From Limnobacter sp. 130 (GTDB lineage Bacteria > Pseudomonadota > Gammaproteobacteria > Burkholderiales > Burkholderiaceae_B): a DNA stretch of 64,000 nt. Shown in pieces: positions 25,584 to 35,643 of the stretch (its first letter is position 1; the number at the start of each line of letters is the position of its first letter). The position numbers and the translations under genes were made by a program. Location: positions 434,001 through 498,000 of the forward strand of contig NZ_LR732330.1 of the NCBI RefSeq assembly GCF_902506325.1. The letters are read 5' to 3'. Below the pieces are notes generated by a model. That model saw nothing but the letters and a program-made list of their open reading frames with translations. It searched no databases and had not been told where the DNA came from.

Positions 25584-27368
25584 TTACTTCTTTTTCTGTG
25601 CTGGTAAATCGGTACACACACCTTTGTAAACCTCAGCAGCCATGCCCACACTTTCACACAGGGTTGGGTGGGGGTGAATGGTTTTGCCAATGTCGACAGC
25701 GTCTGCGCCCATTTCTACGGCCAGGCATACTTCGCCGATCAAGTCGCCGGCATTCATGCCGACAATACCGCCGCCCACCACACGCTTGGTTTCCTCATCA
25801 AACAGAAGTTTGGTGAAGCCATCATCGGCGTTGTTGGCAATGGCACGACCGGACGCCGCCCACGGGAATACCGCTTTGCCCACTTTAATGCCTTGGTCTT
25901 TGGCCTGGTCTTCAGTCAGACCGACCCAGGCCACCTCGGGGTGGGTATAGGCCACGCTTGGAATAACCCGAGCATCGAAATAGGCTTTTTCATCCGCAGC
26001 GGCTTCAGCGGCCACATGGGCTTCATGCACAGCCTTGTGCGCCAACATGGGTTGCCCCACTACATCGCCGATGGCGAAAATATTCGGCACGTTGGTGCGC
26101 ATTTGCTTGTCCACCGGGATAAAGCCACGGTCAGTGACAGAAACACCTGCTTTGTCAGCACCAATTTTTTTGCCATTGGGCGTACGGCCCACTGACACCA
26201 ACACCATGTCGTAAAGCTGGGGTTCTTTCGGGGCTTGCTCACCTTCGAAAGTTACCAAAATGCCTTTCTTGGTGGCCTCCACCCCCACGGTTTTGGTTTT
26301 CATCATGATGTTGTCAAAACGCGGTGTATTGCGCTTCTGCCAAACCTTGACCAAATCACGGTCAGCACCTTGCATCAGGCCATCGAGCATTTCGACCACA
26401 TCAAGGCGTGCGCCCAGCGCGGAATACACAGTGGCCATTTCAAGGCCGATGATGCCCCCGCCAATAATCAACATGCGTTTGGGAACAAACGGCAGTTCAA
26501 GGGCACCGGTGGAATCGACAATTCGCGGATCTTCAGGAATAAATGGCAAATGCACAGGTTGCGAACCAGCAGCAACAATTGCCTTGCCGAATTGCACCAC
26601 TTGTTTGCCGCCATCGGCAGCCACCACTTCCAGGTGATTGGCGCTCAAAAAGCTGCCCACACCTTGCAGGGTTTTTACCTTGCGGCCCTTGGCCATGCCA
26701 GCCAAACCACCGGTCAGCTTGCCCACTACGCCTGCTTTGTGCGCGCGCAGTTTGTCGAGGTCGATTTTCGGTTTGGCAAATGCAATGCCATGCTCGCCCA
26801 TGTGCTGCGCTTCTTCAAGCACCTGTGCAGTGTGCAACAGTGCTTTGGAAGGAATGCAACCCACGTTCAAACACACACCACCCAAGGTGCTGTACCGTTC
26901 AACCAGAATTGTGTTCATGCCAAGGTCGGCACTGCGGAAGGCAGCGGAATATCCACCTGGGCCTGCGCCCAACACCAACACATCGCATGTGTGGTCCACT
27001 TGACCACTGTAGCTGCTGGCGGGGCCAGCAGATGCCACGGGTGCAGCGGCCACAGGCGCAGCCGGTTTGGACTCCACCGCAGGTGCTGCTGGCTTGGACT
27101 CGGCGGCAGGGGCAGAAGCCGGGGCGGCAGCAGAAGCACCACCACCACTGATTTCGCAAATCTCGCTGCCCTTGGATACTTTGTCGCCCACTTTCACGAG
27201 CAGCTTGGTAACCACGCCATCATCCGATGCCGGAATTTCCATGCTGGCTTTGTCGGACTCCACCGTGATCAAGGATTGCTCCTTGCTCACTTTGTCGCCT
27301 TCTTTCACCAACACTTCAATAATTTCTACGGAATCAAAATCACCAATATCAGGAACGATCAGTTTCAT
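25584..27368 (-). CDS. lpdA: Dihydrolipoyl dehydrogenase (E3) with N-terminal lipoyl domain
   Basis: From ATG 27368 (GGGGG ribosome binding site) the protein has 594 residues. A lipoyl domain at 1-75 carries the lipoylated lysine in [10 protein letters not shown]. An Ala/Pro-rich linker (about 80-110) follows, then E3 with the FAD motif [19 protein letters not shown], the redox disulfide [16 protein letters not shown], the NAD-binding [12 protein letters not shown] and the C-terminal catalytic HPHPTLCES. It reoxidises dihydrolipoamide in the pyruvate dehydrogenase complex. E3 with its own lipoyl domain is usual for betaproteobacterial Pdh operons. The frame is open to 27464, but that part overlaps aceF. 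Confidence 0.97.
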   Translation of the reverse strand: MKLIVPDIGDFDSVEIIEVLVKEGDKVSKEQSLITVESDKASMEIPASDDGVVTKLLVKVGDKVSKGSEICEISGGGASAAAPASAPAAESKPAAPAVESKPAAPVAAAPVASAGPASSYSGQVDHTCDVLVLGAGPGGYSAAFRSADLGMNTILVERYSTLGGVCLNVGCIPSKALLHTAQVLEEAQHMGEHGIAFAKPKIDLDKLRAHKAGVVGKLTGGLAGMAKGRKVKTLQGVGSFLSANHLEVVAADGGKQVVQFGKAIVAAGSQPVHLPFIPEDPRIVDSTGALELPFVPKRMLIIGGGIIGLEMATVYSALGARLDVVEMLDGLMQGADRDLVKVWQKRNTPRFDNIMMKTKTVGVEATKKGILVTFEGEQAPKEPQLYDMVLVSVGRTPNGKKIGADKAGVSVTDRGFIPVDKQMRTNVPNIFAIGDVVGQPMLAHKAVHEAHVAAEAAADEKAYFDARVIPSVAYTHPEVAWVGLTEDQAKDQGIKVGKAVFPWAASGRAIANNADDGFTKLLFDEETKRVVGGGIVGMNAGDLIGEVCLAVEMGADAVDIGKTIHPHPTLCESVGMAAEVYKGVCTDLPAQKKK

Positions 27369-27381
27369 GTGTTCATCCCCC

Positions 27382-28734
27382 TTACAACAGCACTTTGCGC
27401 ATGTCGGCCAACACGCCAGCAAGCTCAGTGGTAAATCGGGCAGCCATGGCACCGTCGATGACACGGTGGTCGTAACTCAAACTCAAAGGCAACATCAGGC
27501 GTGGTTCGAACTCCTTGCCGTTCCAAACCGGTTTCATGGCCGATTTGGACAAGCCGAGAATTGCAACTTCTGGTGCGTTAATAATGGGGGTGAACAGGGT
27601 TCCACCGACACCGCCAAGCGATGACACCGTGAATGTGGCGCCTTGCATGTCGGCACCTTTCAGCTTGCCATCGCGTGCCTGGGCGGAAAGCTCGCCCAAT
27701 TCATTGGCAATTTGCGCAAAGCCTTTTTGGTCAACGCCTTTGATCACAGGCACCACCAAACCATTGGGTGTGTCGGCTGCAAACCCGATGTTCCAGTACT
27801 TTTTAACAATCAGCTTGTCGCCAGCTTCGGTTAGCGAGGCATTGAAAGCGGGGTACTTTTTCAGCACGGCCACGCAAGCTTTCATGACGAAGGCCAGCAT
27901 GGTCAGCTTCACGCCCTGTTTGGCCAAAGCTGCATTGGTGTCTTTGCGGAATTGCTCCAGATCGGTAATGTCGGCTTCATCGAACTGGGTAACGTGGGGA
28001 ATCATGACCCAGTTGCGATGCAAGTTCGGGCCAGACAGCTTCTTGATGCGAGAAAGCTCTTGCTCTTCAATTTCACCAAACTTGGTGAAATCCACTTTTG
28101 GCCAAGGCAACAAATCAAGGCCGACACCACTGCCGCCCTTGGCTGCACCGGTCGAAGAAGAACCCACTCCCGCAACGGCAGCTTTCACAAAATTGCGAAC
28201 GTCGTCGGGCGTAATGCGACCCTTGGGCCCAGTGCCTTGCACGGTGGTCAAATTCACACCCAGTTCACGTGCAAACTTGCGCACGGAAGGGCTTGCGTGC
28301 GGTGCGTTCACCGGTGCAGCTGTTGGATTGTGCGGCTCAGCACCAACTGGAGCAGCAGGCGCTGGCGCAGCGCTTGCAACAGGCGCAGGCGCTGCGGCTG
28401 GTGCTGCAGGTTTCGGTGCTTCCGTTTTGGCTGCCTCAGCTTTCGGTGCTTCTGCCTTTGGGGCCGCTTCAGATTTAGGCGCTGCAGCAGCACCCCCTTC
28501 GGCAGGCTCCAGAATCAGCATCAAGGTTCCTTCTTTAACCTTGTCGCCGATTTTCACTTTCAGTTCTTTTACTACGCCGGCTTGCGGGCAGGGAATTTCC
28601 ATGCTGGCTTTGTCAGATTCCACCGTGATGATGGATTGCTCCGCCGATACGGTGTCACCGGCTTTCACCAGCACCTCAATGATTTCCACCCCGTCAAAAT
28701 CGCCGATGTCGGGTACTTTGATTTCGATTGTCAT
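27382..28734 (-). CDS. aceF: Dihydrolipoyllysine acetyltransferase (E2 of pyruvate dehydrogenase)
   Basis: This 450-residue E2 has one lipoyl domain (1-77, lysine in [11 protein letters not shown]), a long Ala/Pro/Lys linker (about 80-145), a peripheral subunit-binding domain (about 150-185, [20 protein letters not shown]) and the catalytic domain (about 225-450), ending in the [17 protein letters not shown] active-site motif. Many relatives have two or three lipoyl domains; here the second is on E3. The gene lies 14 bp after aceE and 13 bp before lpdA, so it is in one operon. Confidence 0.97.
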   Translation of the reverse strand: MTIEIKVPDIGDFDGVEIIEVLVKAGDTVSAEQSIITVESDKASMEIPCPQAGVVKELKVKIGDKVKEGTLMLILEPAEGGAAAAPKSEAAPKAEAPKAEAAKTEAPKPAAPAAAPAPVASAAPAPAAPVGAEPHNPTAAPVNAPHASPSVRKFARELGVNLTTVQGTGPKGRITPDDVRNFVKAAVAGVGSSSTGAAKGGSGVGLDLLPWPKVDFTKFGEIEEQELSRIKKLSGPNLHRNWVMIPHVTQFDEADITDLEQFRKDTNAALAKQGVKLTMLAFVMKACVAVLKKYPAFNASLTEAGDKLIVKKYWNIGFAADTPNGLVVPVIKGVDQKGFAQIANELGELSAQARDGKLKGADMQGATFTVSSLGGVGGTLFTPIINAPEVAILGLSKSAMKPVWNGKEFEPRLMLPLSLSYDHRVIDGAMAARFTTELAGVLADMRKVLL

Positions 28735-28748
28735 TTCAGTCGTCCTTT

Positions 28749-31454
28749 TTATGCGTAGGCTGGGTTGGGCTTGTTGGGGTTGATGCCGTATTTCTTGATT
28801 GCATCACCCACGGTGCTCAAGGGAATTTCACCCTGATCGGCCAGGGCCTTCAATGCTGCAACGGTTACGAAATGACGGTTCACCTCAAAATGCTCACGCA
28901 ACTTGGAGCGGAAATCGGAACGACCAAAACCATCGGTGCCCAATACTTTGTATTCACGACCTTTGGGCATGAATGGACGAATTTGATCCGCAAACAACTT
29001 CATGTAGTCGGTTGAAGCCACAATTGGACCTTCGGTTTTTGCCAGCGTTTTTTCGACATAGCTAGGCTTGGATTTTTTCTCAGGGTGCAGCATGTTTTCA
29101 CGTTCAACATCCAGGCCTTCACGGCGCAGCTCAGTGAAACTTGTTACTGACCACACATCGGCAGCAACACCCCAGTCTTTCTCAAGCAACTCCGCAGCTT
29201 CCAGTGATTCACGCAAAATGGTGCCCGAACCCAACAACTGAACGCGTTTCTTGCCCGCTTTCTTCAAGGCAGATTCGCGGCACACATACATGCCTTTCAG
29301 AATGCCCTCTTCGGTGCCCTTTTTCAGACCAGGTTGCGCGTAGTTCTCGTTCATCACGGTGAGGTAATAAAACACGTTTTCCTGATCTTCAACCATGCGC
29401 TTCAAGCCATGTTGAATGATCACCGCCAGTTCGTGCGCAAATGTGGGGTCGTAGCTAACGCAGTTGGGAATGGTCGAAGACAAAATATGGCTGTGACCAT
29501 CTTCGTGCTGCAAACCTTCACCATTCAATGTGGTGCGGCCTGCAGTGCCGCCCAACAGGAAGCCACGCGCTTGCATATCGCCTGCGGCCCAGGCCAGATC
29601 GCCCACACGCTGGAAACCGAACATGGAGTAATAAATGTAGAAAGGAATCATGACGCGGTTGTTGGTGGAGTACGACGTGGCCGCCGCGATCCAGGAACTG
29701 AACGCACCCGCTTCGTTGATGCCCTCTTCCAGAATTTGGCCGGCCTTGTCTTCGCGGTAGTACATCACCTGGTCGCGATCCACTGGTTCGTACAACTGCC
29801 CCTGTGAGGAGTAAATACCCAACTGACGGAACATGCCTTCCATACCAAAAGTGCGGGCTTCATCGGGCACAATCGGCACAATGCGCTGACCCAGTTCTTT
29901 GTCGCGAACCAATGCAGTAAGTACGCGAACAAAAGCCTGTGTGGTGGAAATTTCACGGCCTTCCTTGGTGGGCTCCAGCACCGATTCAAATGCATCCAGG
30001 CCTGGTACTTTCAGCTTTTCGTCGGCCTCGCGGCGACGCTTGGGCAAATAACCGCCCAAAGCTTGGCGACGCTCATGCAGGTACTTGATCTCTGGCGCAT
30101 CGTCGGCCGGTTTGAAGAAAGGTACTTCGTCGATGATGTCGTCGGAAACCGGAATATTGAAACGATCGCGAAATTCCTTGATGGATTGAATATCAAGCTT
30201 CTTTTGCTGGTGGGTGGTGTTCTTGCCTTGGCCCACTTTGCCCATGCCAAAACCTTTCACGGTTTTCGCAAGAATCACTGTAGGCTGACCTTCGTGTTTC
30301 ATGGCCGCATCGTATGCAGCATGTACCTTGTGCGGGTCGTGGCCGCCACGGTTCAGGCGCCAAATGTCTTCGTCGGTCATGCGGGCAACCATTTCCAGCA
30401 ATTTGGGGTGCTTGCCAAAGAAGTTTTTACGCACATAAGCGCCGTCGTTGGCCTTGCAGTTTTGGTATTCGCCATCGACCATTTCCAGCATGACTTTGCG
30501 CATCAGCCCGTCTTTGTCGCGGGCCAGCAGTTCATCCCAGTAACCGCCCCAAATTACTTTGAGTACATTCCAGCCTGAACCACGGAACTCGCCTTCGAGT
30601 TCCTGAATAATTTTACCGTTACCACGCACAGGTCCATCCAGGCGCTGCAAGTTACAGTTCACCACAAACACCAGGTTGTCGAGCTTCTCGCGCGCGGCCA
30701 TGCCGATGGCGCCCAATGATTCGGGTTCGTCCATTTCACCGTCACCGCAGAACACCCACACTTTGCGCTTGGATGTATCGCAAATACCGCGGGCGTGCAG
30801 GTACTTCAGGAAACGGGCTTGGTAAATACCCATCAACGGGCCAAGACCCATTGACACGGTGGGGAACTGCCAGAATTCAGGCATCAACTTGGGGTGGGGG
30901 TAGCTTGAAAGACCCTTGCCATCGACTTCCTGGCGGAAGTTGTCCAGTTGATCTTCGGTTAGGCGACCCTCTAGAAATGCGCGGGCATAAATACCGGGAG
31001 AAACATGGCCTTGAAGGTACAACAAGTCGCCGCCGTGGTTTTCATCTTCAGCATGCCAAAAGTGGTTAAAACCCACGCCCAGCATGGTAGCCAGGGATGC
31101 AAACGACGCAATGTGACCACCCAGGTCCCCGCCATCGGGCGGGCTTTTTTTGTTGGCACGCACCACCATGGCCATGGCGTTCCAGCGCATCCAGCTGCGC
31201 AGGCGCTCTTCGTATTCCATGTTGCCGGGGCAACGGGTTTCAAGGTGCACGGGGATGGTGTTCACGTACTCGGTGTTCGCCGAAAACGGAATAAAGGCAC
31301 CGCTTAAACGGGCTTTGGCAATGAGTTGTTCGAGCAAGTAATGCGCGCGCTCCGGGCCTTCGCGTTCAAGCACGGCCTCCAGGGCATCTAGCCATTCTTG
31401 GGTTTCTTGGAAATCGGGATCGTCCGATCCGGGGAAATCGAGTTGCGCTGACAT
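28749..31454 (-). CDS. aceE: Pyruvate dehydrogenase E1 component, homodimeric type
   Basis: The 901-residue protein matches homodimeric AceE in size. It has the thiamine-diphosphate motif [17 protein letters not shown] through NCNLQRLDG, and the transketolase-like middle and C-terminal domains. It decarboxylates pyruvate and acetylates the lipoyl group of E2. The ATG at 31454 has a near-perfect AAGGAGGAAG ribosome binding site, consistent with high expression. It is the first gene of aceE-aceF-lpdA, with a clear promoter at 31527-31555. Confidence 0.98.
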   Translation of the reverse strand: MSAQLDFPGSDDPDFQETQEWLDALEAVLEREGPERAHYLLEQLIAKARLSGAFIPFSANTEYVNTIPVHLETRCPGNMEYEERLRSWMRWNAMAMVVRANKKSPPDGGDLGGHIASFASLATMLGVGFNHFWHAEDENHGGDLLYLQGHVSPGIYARAFLEGRLTEDQLDNFRQEVDGKGLSSYPHPKLMPEFWQFPTVSMGLGPLMGIYQARFLKYLHARGICDTSKRKVWVFCGDGEMDEPESLGAIGMAAREKLDNLVFVVNCNLQRLDGPVRGNGKIIQELEGEFRGSGWNVLKVIWGGYWDELLARDKDGLMRKVMLEMVDGEYQNCKANDGAYVRKNFFGKHPKLLEMVARMTDEDIWRLNRGGHDPHKVHAAYDAAMKHEGQPTVILAKTVKGFGMGKVGQGKNTTHQQKKLDIQSIKEFRDRFNIPVSDDIIDEVPFFKPADDAPEIKYLHERRQALGGYLPKRRREADEKLKVPGLDAFESVLEPTKEGREISTTQAFVRVLTALVRDKELGQRIVPIVPDEARTFGMEGMFRQLGIYSSQGQLYEPVDRDQVMYYREDKAGQILEEGINEAGAFSSWIAAATSYSTNNRVMIPFYIYYSMFGFQRVGDLAWAAGDMQARGFLLGGTAGRTTLNGEGLQHEDGHSHILSSTIPNCVSYDPTFAHELAVIIQHGLKRMVEDQENVFYYLTVMNENYAQPGLKKGTEEGILKGMYVCRESALKKAGKKRVQLLGSGTILRESLEAAELLEKDWGVAADVWSVTSFTELRREGLDVERENMLHPEKKSKPSYVEKTLAKTEGPIVASTDYMKLFADQIRPFMPKGREYKVLGTDGFGRSDFRSKLREHFEVNRHFVTVAALKALADQGEIPLSTVGDAIKKYGINPNKPNPAYA

Positions 31455-31526
31455 TGCTTCCTCCTTGGGTCTCTGGGTTCTTTTGCAGAAGTACGAGCTT
31501 TTGGCTGTATTTCCTGTTGATATTAG

Positions 31527-31555
31527 AGTATCACACCTAATTCATAAAGTTTCAA
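31527..31555 (-). promoter_or_regulatory. Predicted sigma-70 promoter of aceE-aceF-lpdA
   Basis: On the minus strand TTGAAA (31555-31550) and GATACT (31532-31527) are 17 bp apart, and TG one base before the -10 makes it an extended -10. Its -35 is only 8 bp from the -35 of the divergent kinase promoter. Confidence 0.65.
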
Positions 31556-31563
31556 ATTATGAT

Positions 31564-31592
31564 TTGTGTTTTCATATTGTGGAATTTATAAG
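31564..31592 (+). promoter_or_regulatory. Predicted sigma-70 promoter of the PAS histidine kinase gene
   Basis: TTGTGT (31564-31569) and TATAAG (31587-31592) are 17 bp apart in an AT-rich stretch. The leader to GTG 31686 would be about 87 nt. Confidence 0.55.
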
Positions 31593-31685
31593 GATTTTCC
31601 CGAATCCCCTTGAATCCAGTCAACCCACCTGCCCGCTTGTTTTGTACACTTCAGTCATCTTCAGGATTTCGAGACCGATTCGACC

Positions 31686-34019
31686 GTGCGCCTCAGCGAT
31701 CAACCCCGTACAAGCCCATTGGTTTGGGCCACCCCGCTGGTGGGCATCATTCTGTTTTTGCTCGCCATGGGGGCGTTTTTCTACACCCTGCATTCCGAGG
31801 ATCAAAATCAAACCCAATTGCGGGTAATCCGCGATGTCGAACTTGCACGCCAAACCATTCGTACCCGCTTGCTGGCCTCGCAAGAACGCCTGAACCAGAT
31901 CGCCCGTGGCTTTGAACAAAACAGCAGTGATGTTGAGGGGTTTCGCTTTTCCGCCCAAGCCCTGCTAAATGAGTTTCAGGAAGTCAGCAGCGTGCTGATT
32001 ATTGATGAGGAAAGACGGGTCACCAATTTGGCCCTGCCTGCTTCGCGATCCTCGGAAGTGCTGCATCCCCTATTCCAGACCATTGAAGATGCCGAGAGCT
32101 ACTGGGCATTCAACACCGCCAGGGAAACTCGCCTGCCCGTGTTTTCACGACCTTTCCTGGACCCATCCGGCAAGGTTTTTATTGAAGTTCACAGCCCGAT
32201 CTTTAACAAGGGCGATTTCATTGGCACAGTTGCCGCGACCATTCCCCTTGCCTCGTTGCTCAACGATGCAGTGCCGGAGTCTTTTGTTCAACTCTATCTG
32301 GTCAGCATTGTGGACGGAGGGGGCAACCCGGTGGCGTCCAATGTCAGCCGGTCGATCGACAATGCCAAACTAAGCCACGAGGTACCGCTAGACCCACCGG
32401 GGCACGGCCTGAAACTGCGCGCAGTGCTTTACAAAACCAACACCGAGCTGTTCTCCAATATGCTGGCGTGGGCCGTGTTTGGACTTTCATTGGTGATTGT
32501 ATGGAGTTTTATCTTGCTGTTTCGCCATGCGAAACTTCGCAGTCAGGCCGAGAAGCGATTGTTGGCTGAGACCAAGTTTCGACGTGCGATGGAGGACTCA
32601 GTGGTCACCGGGATGCGAGCCATCGACATGCAAGGGCGGATTACCTATGTCAACCCAGCTTTTTGCAAGATGACAGGCTACAAGGAATCGGAACTGGTGG
32701 GCATGACGCCGCCGTTTCCTTATTGGCCAGACCGGTCTTACGAGGAACAGCAAACCAATCTGGACTTGATTTTGTCGGGCAACGCGCCGCAGAAGGGCAT
32801 CGAAGTGCAAGTTCGCAGGCGCGACGGCAGCGTGTTCGATGCGCGCATGTACGTTTCGCCACTGGTCGATAGCGATGGCCAGCAAAGTGGCTGGATGACC
32901 TCAATGACAGACATCACCGAACCCCGCAGGGTACGCGATGAGCTGGCTGCAGCCCACCGCCGGTTTGTTCGCATTCTCGAAGAGCTGGATGCCGCTGTTT
33001 GCGTGCAAGGCCCCGAGGCCGGGCTTGACGAATATATTTTCGTGAATCGGCTGCATCGCGAATGGTTTGGTAAAGCGACGCCGCCACGCATGTCGAAGAA
33101 TCGCCGAAACCGTGTGAACCTGTATGAGCCTTTTGAGTGGCTTAATCCCGTTTCACAGCGTTGGTACGAGGTTCGAAGACGATCCATTTCCTGGGTAGAC
33201 GGCGCAACGGTGGTGATGCAGGTGGCCACCGACATATCTTCGCGCAAGGAAGCCGAGGACATGTCACGTCAGCAACAGGAAAAACTGCAGTTCACCTCCC
33301 GATTAATCACGCTGGGTGAACTTGCCTCCTCCCTGGCCCACGAGATTAATCAGCCGCTGGCGGCCATTTCCAACTACAACATGGGCAGCGTCACACGCCT
33401 TAAAGCAGGCAAGGTAAGTCCTGAGGAACTGCTGCCTGTGCTGGAAAAGGTCAATGTCCAGGCCCAGCGCGCCGGAGCTGTCATTCGCCGCATTCGCGAG
33501 TTTGTGAAGCAACAGGAACCCAAGCGTGGCCCCTGCCCGATCGGAAAAATTATTGAGGATGCGATCAGCTTCTCGCGACTGGAGGCGAAACACCAGTCTG
33601 CACGAATCGAAATGCACCTGCCGGACGCATTGATGTCTGTAGTAGCAGACCCCGTGCTGATCGAGCAAGTACTCATGAACTTGATCAAGAACGGACTTGA
33701 GGCCATGGGGCATTTGCCATCGGAGCAAAAACTGATTGAAATCCAGGTGGGCCAATCGGCTCAGTTTGCCCTGATTGAAGTTCGGGATCACGGTGTTGGA
33801 GTGCCCGAAGAAATTCGTCAACGGCTGTTTGAGTCCTTTTTCACCACCAAATCCGATGGAATGGGCATGGGGCTGAACATCTGTCGTACTATTATTGAGT
33901 ATCATCAAGGCCAATTGTGGGTAGAACCCGCGCAAGGCCAAGGCAGCGTGTTCAAGTTCACCTTGCCCTTGGCCGAAGACTCGGTGCTTGCGCACATCAA
34001 CCCACCTGTTATGGAATAA
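31686..34019 (+). CDS. Membrane-bound PAS sensor histidine kinase (FixL/DctS class)
   Basis: This 777-residue kinase starts at GTG. It has a membrane helix at about 13-33, a periplasmic CHASE-like sensor domain (34-255), a second helix (about 262-283), a PAS domain near 300-415, a second degenerate PAS near 420-515, a phosphoacceptor His in ELASSLAHEINQPLAAISNY, and an ATPase with NLIKNGLEAMG, DHGVGVPEE and GMGMGLNIC. No haem-binding His of FixL is recognisable, so the signal is open. The partner regulator starts 5 bp downstream. DctS-DctR (dicarboxylate sensing) is the nearest familiar arrangement, but no transporter is adjacent. Confidence 0.88.
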   Translation: MRLSDQPRTSPLVWATPLVGIILFLLAMGAFFYTLHSEDQNQTQLRVIRDVELARQTIRTRLLASQERLNQIARGFEQNSSDVEGFRFSAQALLNEFQEVSSVLIIDEERRVTNLALPASRSSEVLHPLFQTIEDAESYWAFNTARETRLPVFSRPFLDPSGKVFIEVHSPIFNKGDFIGTVAATIPLASLLNDAVPESFVQLYLVSIVDGGGNPVASNVSRSIDNAKLSHEVPLDPPGHGLKLRAVLYKTNTELFSNMLAWAVFGLSLVIVWSFILLFRHAKLRSQAEKRLLAETKFRRAMEDSVVTGMRAIDMQGRITYVNPAFCKMTGYKESELVGMTPPFPYWPDRSYEEQQTNLDLILSGNAPQKGIEVQVRRRDGSVFDARMYVSPLVDSDGQQSGWMTSMTDITEPRRVRDELAAAHRRFVRILEELDAAVCVQGPEAGLDEYIFVNRLHREWFGKATPPRMSKNRRNRVNLYEPFEWLNPVSQRWYEVRRRSISWVDGATVVMQVATDISSRKEAEDMSRQQQEKLQFTSRLITLGELASSLAHEINQPLAAISNYNMGSVTRLKAGKVSPEELLPVLEKVNVQAQRAGAVIRRIREFVKQQEPKRGPCPIGKIIEDAISFSRLEAKHQSARIEMHLPDALMSVVADPVLIEQVLMNLIKNGLEAMGHLPSEQKLIEIQVGQSAQFALIEVRDHGVGVPEEIRQRLFESFFTTKSDGMGMGLNICRTIIEYHQGQLWVEPAQGQGSVFKFTLPLAEDSVLAHINPPVME

Positions 34020-34024
34020 AGCCA

Positions 34025-34672
34025 ATGCTCCACACCCAGCCACGCCCCACCGAAATACAAGAAACCGTGTTCATCGTGGACGATGACGAGGCGGTGCGAG
34101 ACTCGCTTCAATGGTTGATTGAAACCGAGGGATATCAGGTAAAAACCTATGAAGATCCTGAGTTGTTTCTGGAACAACTGGCATGGCCACAGCCCTGTGT
34201 GTTGCTGCTGGACATACGCATGCCCAAGCTTTCTGGCCTGGAAGTTCAAAAAACACTGAATGAACGCGGCATACCGATTCCGATCGTGTTCATCACCGGC
34301 CATGGCGATGTCACCCTGGCCGTTGAAACCATGAAAAACGGCGCGGTTGATTTTCTGGAAAAACCCTTTGATGAAGGCAAAATCAAAGACCTGATTCACC
34401 AGCACATGCGCCTTGCCCATGAACTCGCACAAACTGCCAAACTTGATGAACAAATCAACAAACTGTATTCCAAGCTGACAACGCGTGAGTTGCAGGTGCT
34501 TGAGCGCATTGTTTCTGGCCGTTTGAACAAACAAATAGCCGACGACCTGAATATCAGCATTAAAACAGTAGAGGCCCACCGCGCCAATATTATGGACAAG
34601 CTGCAAGTAACCACTGTGGCCGACTTGTTGAAAATTGCCTTGCGTAAATCACCGGAATTGGCACAGTCCTGA
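34025..34672 (+). CDS. FixJ/DctR-type response regulator
   Basis: This 215-residue regulator has a receiver domain (about 15-130) with the phosphorylatable Asp in VLLLDIRMPKLSG and the conserved Lys in FLEKPFDEGK. A LuxR-type helix-turn-helix follows (about 150-210, LTTRELQVLERIVSGRLNKQ then IADDLNISIKTVEAHRANIM). I chose ATG 34025, five bases after the kinase stop; the longer open frame overlaps the kinase gene. It is the cognate regulator of the upstream kinase. Targets are not visible. Confidence 0.93.
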   Translation: MLHTQPRPTEIQETVFIVDDDEAVRDSLQWLIETEGYQVKTYEDPELFLEQLAWPQPCVLLLDIRMPKLSGLEVQKTLNERGIPIPIVFITGHGDVTLAVETMKNGAVDFLEKPFDEGKIKDLIHQHMRLAHELAQTAKLDEQINKLYSKLTTRELQVLERIVSGRLNKQIADDLNISIKTVEAHRANIMDKLQVTTVADLLKIALRKSPELAQS

Positions 34673-34681
34673 CGATCTCTC

Positions 34682-34718
34682 AACAAGGCCCACTGCCAAC
34701 CTGAAGGTGGGCCTTGTT
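34682..34718 (+). terminator. Terminator after the two-component genes
   Basis: AACAAGGCCCAC (34682-34693) and GTGGGCCTTGTT (34707-34718) form a perfect 12-bp stem. The following T-run is short (TTGTTCAATT), so termination may be partial. It lies 10 bp past the regulator stop and before folD. Confidence 0.7.
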
Positions 34719-34755
34719 CAATTGAACCATTTCAAATTTAAGAACTCATTCAACC

Positions 34756-35604
34756 ATGTCTGCACAACTTATCAGCGGCACTGAACTGGCTGCCTCAATT
34801 CGTGAAACCATTGCAAAGCGCGCTGCCGAACTCACCGCGCTGGGCCACCAGCCGGGCTTGGCCGTGGTACTTGTGGGTGAAGACCCAGCCTCGCAGGTTT
34901 ATGTGCGCAACAAGGTATCTGCGTGCGAGAAAGCGGGCTTTAAATCGGTCATGCACCGCATGCCCGAAAACACCAGCCAGGACGCGCTGGTGGGCTTGGT
35001 TGAACAACTGAATGCCGACCCCAGCATCCACGGCATTCTGGTGCAACTGCCATTGCCCAAGCACCTGGATTCGCATTTGGTGATTGAGTCCATCAACGCC
35101 GAAAAAGATGTGGATGGCTTTCACATCAGCAATGCAGGCTTGCTGATGACAGGCAAACCCCTGTTTCGCCCGTGTACGCCCTACGGCGTGATGAAAATGC
35201 TGGAATTGACTGGCATTGAATTGCGTGGCGCAGAAGCAGTCGTCATTGGCGCGAGCAACATTGTGGGCAAGCCCCAAGCCATGTTGCTGCTGCAACAAGG
35301 TGCAACGGTCACCTTGTGCAACAGCAAAACCAAAGACCTGAAAGCGCATTGCCAGCGCGCTGACATACTTGTAGTTGCGGTGGGGCGCCCCAATATGATT
35401 ACTGGCGACATGATCAAACCCGGCGCAGTGGTGATCGATGTGGGTATTAATCGCCTGCCAGACGGAAAATTGTGCGGCGATGTGGATTTTGAATCAGCCA
35501 AGGAAGTGGCCGGCTGGATTACGCCAGTACCTGGCGGCGTTGGCCCCATGACCATCACCATGCTGTTGCAAAACACAATTGAAGCGGTTGAACGCAGCAT
35601 ATAA
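34756..35604 (+). CDS. folD: Methylene-THF dehydrogenase / methenyl-THF cyclohydrolase
   Basis: The 282-residue bifunctional enzyme contains the FolD signatures [20 protein letters not shown], with the catalytic Lys, and [11 protein letters not shown], plus [20 protein letters not shown] near the C-terminus. It interconverts methylene- and formyl-tetrahydrofolate, feeding purine synthesis and, with thyA and folA elsewhere in the window, one-carbon metabolism. It lies 39 bp upstream of prlC. Confidence 0.98.
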   Translation: MSAQLISGTELAASIRETIAKRAAELTALGHQPGLAVVLVGEDPASQVYVRNKVSACEKAGFKSVMHRMPENTSQDALVGLVEQLNADPSIHGILVQLPLPKHLDSHLVIESINAEKDVDGFHISNAGLLMTGKPLFRPCTPYGVMKMLELTGIELRGAEAVVIGASNIVGKPQAMLLLQQGATVTLCNSKTKDLKAHCQRADILVVAVGRPNMITGDMIKPGAVVIDVGINRLPDGKLCGDVDFESAKEVAGWITPVPGGVGPMTITMLLQNTIEAVERSI

Positions 35605-35643
35605 GCGCAGCCTTTAAGCATTTTTTAGCAGGACCCCAGACCT

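Noticed and set aside
26235-28783. Long plus-strand open frames (about 399 and 422 codons) opposite lpdA and aceF
   Set aside because: They mirror the Ala/Pro-rich linkers and conserved dehydrogenase genes on the minus strand and have no credible start or family.
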